DNA from: Gammaproteobacteria bacterium
GTDB taxonomy: Bacteria; Pseudomonadota; Gammaproteobacteria; Enterobacterales; Alteromonadaceae
DNA: 64,000 bases
Assembly: GCA_018826295.1 (NCBI GenBank)
Contig: JAHJZX010000025.1
Location: forward strand, 1 to 64,000
Direction: 5' to 3'
Both the position numbers and the translations under genes were made by a program. The notes below the pieces were generated by a model. That model worked only from the letters and a program-made list of their open reading frames with translations, did no database searches and was not told the origin of the DNA. Shown piece by piece: positions 63,189-64,000 of the stretch. Within the stretch, counting starts at the first letter, position 1. Every line of letters starts with the position of its first letter.

Positions 63189-64000
63189 TTATTCCACCAT
63201 ATACACGGTTAAATCGACGTTATTAAAGCCTTCTAACGTATTAACCATTATATGGTAGTAGCTACCCGGCACTATATTGGGCAGATGGATCTTCTGTGTG
63301 GTACCACGAGTGGTACTGGACGCGCCATCGTAGTTGCCCGGCGTTGGCCAGCCTTGCCGTTTGACGTACAGCTGGGCATCGCCGCTGCCATTTCCCAGTG
63401 TGAAATACAGCGCTTTGGCCTGTGGCGGCACGTATACCCATTGGTATAGTGCATGATTGCTGCTAAGCGCGGGCCATTGCTGTAATGAAGTCAGTGTACC
63501 CAGTTTCCAGCTGGCGGTTACTGTGGCATCGCTAAACTGGCGGTAACCATGCAGCATCACAAACCAGTCTGGTTGCGCTGGCTGTAAAATGCTGACCCGC
63601 TCACGGTTGCCAATAACATAAGGCCGGTAATCCCACTCGGTCAGGCTGGCAGCCTGTTGCTGGCGCACATACAAGTCGAGATCGCCACTGCCACCTGCAG
63701 TCGTAATGTTAAGATCGTAAGCATTGTCGGGCAGGGCAATACGAAAGTGCTGCTCAGAATCTTTAGCGCCACTGACGGCAACCGGCACACCATTTTGCAG
63801 CGCTGTTACCGGATCAGTAGTGTTGCTGCAATCCTCGTTGCTAACGATACAATCAAGCCAGCTATGGAACTCGGCATCAAATTGCGTGCCCCAGGCGGCA
63901 ATAATCTCTGCATAAGGCGTGTGATCCGGCAGTTCCGGCGTGTTGCCATCGTTGATCTGGCCACAGGTCCAAACCCAGTTGCCTTCGCTCCACTCGCTGT
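63189..64000 (-). CDS. 3' end of a secreted protein with two PPC domains, possibly a collagenase-like peptidase (partial)
   Basis: About 270 C-terminal residues are visible; the gene continues past the right edge in the same frame, so internal GTG/ATG codons are not starts. A Cys/Trp-rich segment (NWVWTCGQINDGNTPELP, then FDAEFHSWLDCIVSNEDC) precedes two pre-peptidase C-terminal-type beta domains, each with GGSGDLDLYVRQQQA- or GNGSGDAQLYVKRQG-like cores. PPC domains end many secreted bacterial peptidases and are often cut off after export. The linker recalls M9 collagenases, but the catalytic part is outside the window, so the class is uncertain. Confidence 0.6.
   Translation of the reverse strand, partial: SEWSEGNWVWTCGQINDGNTPELPDHTPYAEIIAAWGTQFDAEFHSWLDCIVSNEDCSNTTDPVTALQNGVPVAVSGAKDSEQHFRIALPDNAYDLNITTAGGSGDLDLYVRQQQAASLTEWDYRPYVIGNRERVSILQPAQPDWFVMLHGYRQFSDATVTASWKLGTLTSLQQWPALSSNHALYQWVYVPPQAKALYFTLGNGSGDAQLYVKRQGWPTPGNYDGASSTTRGTTQKIHLPNIVPGSYYHIMVNTLEGFNNVDLTVYMVE

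Noticed and set aside
1-64000. CRISPR arrays, prophage, insertion sequences and rRNA genes
   Set aside because: I saw no regularly spaced direct repeats, integrase or transposase genes, or rRNA sequence anywhere in the window.

Overview
The window is a gene-dense piece of chromosome from a free-living, motile, aerobic gammaproteobacterium. Gene order and protein sequences point to the Alteromonadales, close to the Rheinheimera/Alishewanella/Arsukibacterium group. Supporting signs are the blocks ribBX-ribH-nusB-thiL-pgpA, dxs-ispA-xseB next to pomAB, yggS-proC-yggT-DUF4426-rdgB-hemW next to pilTU, a sodium-type PomAB stator, and two S46 dipeptidyl peptidases. This placement is an inference from sequence alone. 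I see no phage, plasmid, IS or CRISPR material.

Layout. 1-3.7 kb: riboflavin and thiamine genes with nusB and pgpA. 3.7-6.7 kb: a sensor diguanylate cyclase. 6.7-9.8 kb, minus strand: isoprenoid genes dxs and ispA with xseB. 10-15 kb: flagellar stator pomAB, thiI, panE, a VanZ-like protein and yajQ. 15.1-17.1 kb: a cobalamin riboswitch and btuB. 17.2-22 kb: msrA and an RND efflux pair. 22.2-25.9 kb: a DUF2982-like protein, a small unknown protein, a FapA/DUF342 protein and a YggN-like protein. 25.9-30.3 kb, minus: an AstE/aspartoacylase-like enzyme, rimK, mgtE and corA. 30.4-36.3 kb: a cytochrome c-FTR1 iron permease fusion, a DPP11-type S46 peptidase, an acetyltransferase, DUF924 and a VOC protein. 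36.4-42.8 kb, minus: a DUF885 lipoprotein, hemW, rdgB, DUF4426, yggT, proC and yggS. 42.8-49.2 kb: pilT, pilU, a CBS protein, a lytic transglycosylase, DUF3422, an RhtA-like exporter and a second CBS protein. 49.3-53.4 kb, minus: a DPP7-type S46 peptidase and a PocR-GAF-GGDEF protein. 53.5-61.1 kb, minus: a complete histidine operon, hisG-D-C-B-H-A-F-IE, led by an attenuator that encodes a three-histidine leader peptide. 61.2-64 kb: an M24 peptidase, a divergent GntR regulator with two related operator-like sites, and the 3' end of a secreted protein with two PPC-type domains.

Most of this is housekeeping DNA. The most unusual structure is a family of three palindromic repeat elements of about 95-110 bp. 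One lies at 49206-49302 between convergent genes. Two lie head to head at 54121-54359, where they split hisF from hisIE. The three share a conserved core, but their outer arms differ in sequence and each arm is complementary only to its own partner, which suggests selection on secondary structure. Other points of interest are a terminator-like hairpin between the Shine-Dalgarno sequence and start codon of thiL, a RibBX protein that has lost the GTP cyclohydrolase zinc motif, the S46 pair split by the known Ser/Gly specificity position, and a Fur-like site over the promoter of the iron permease fusion.
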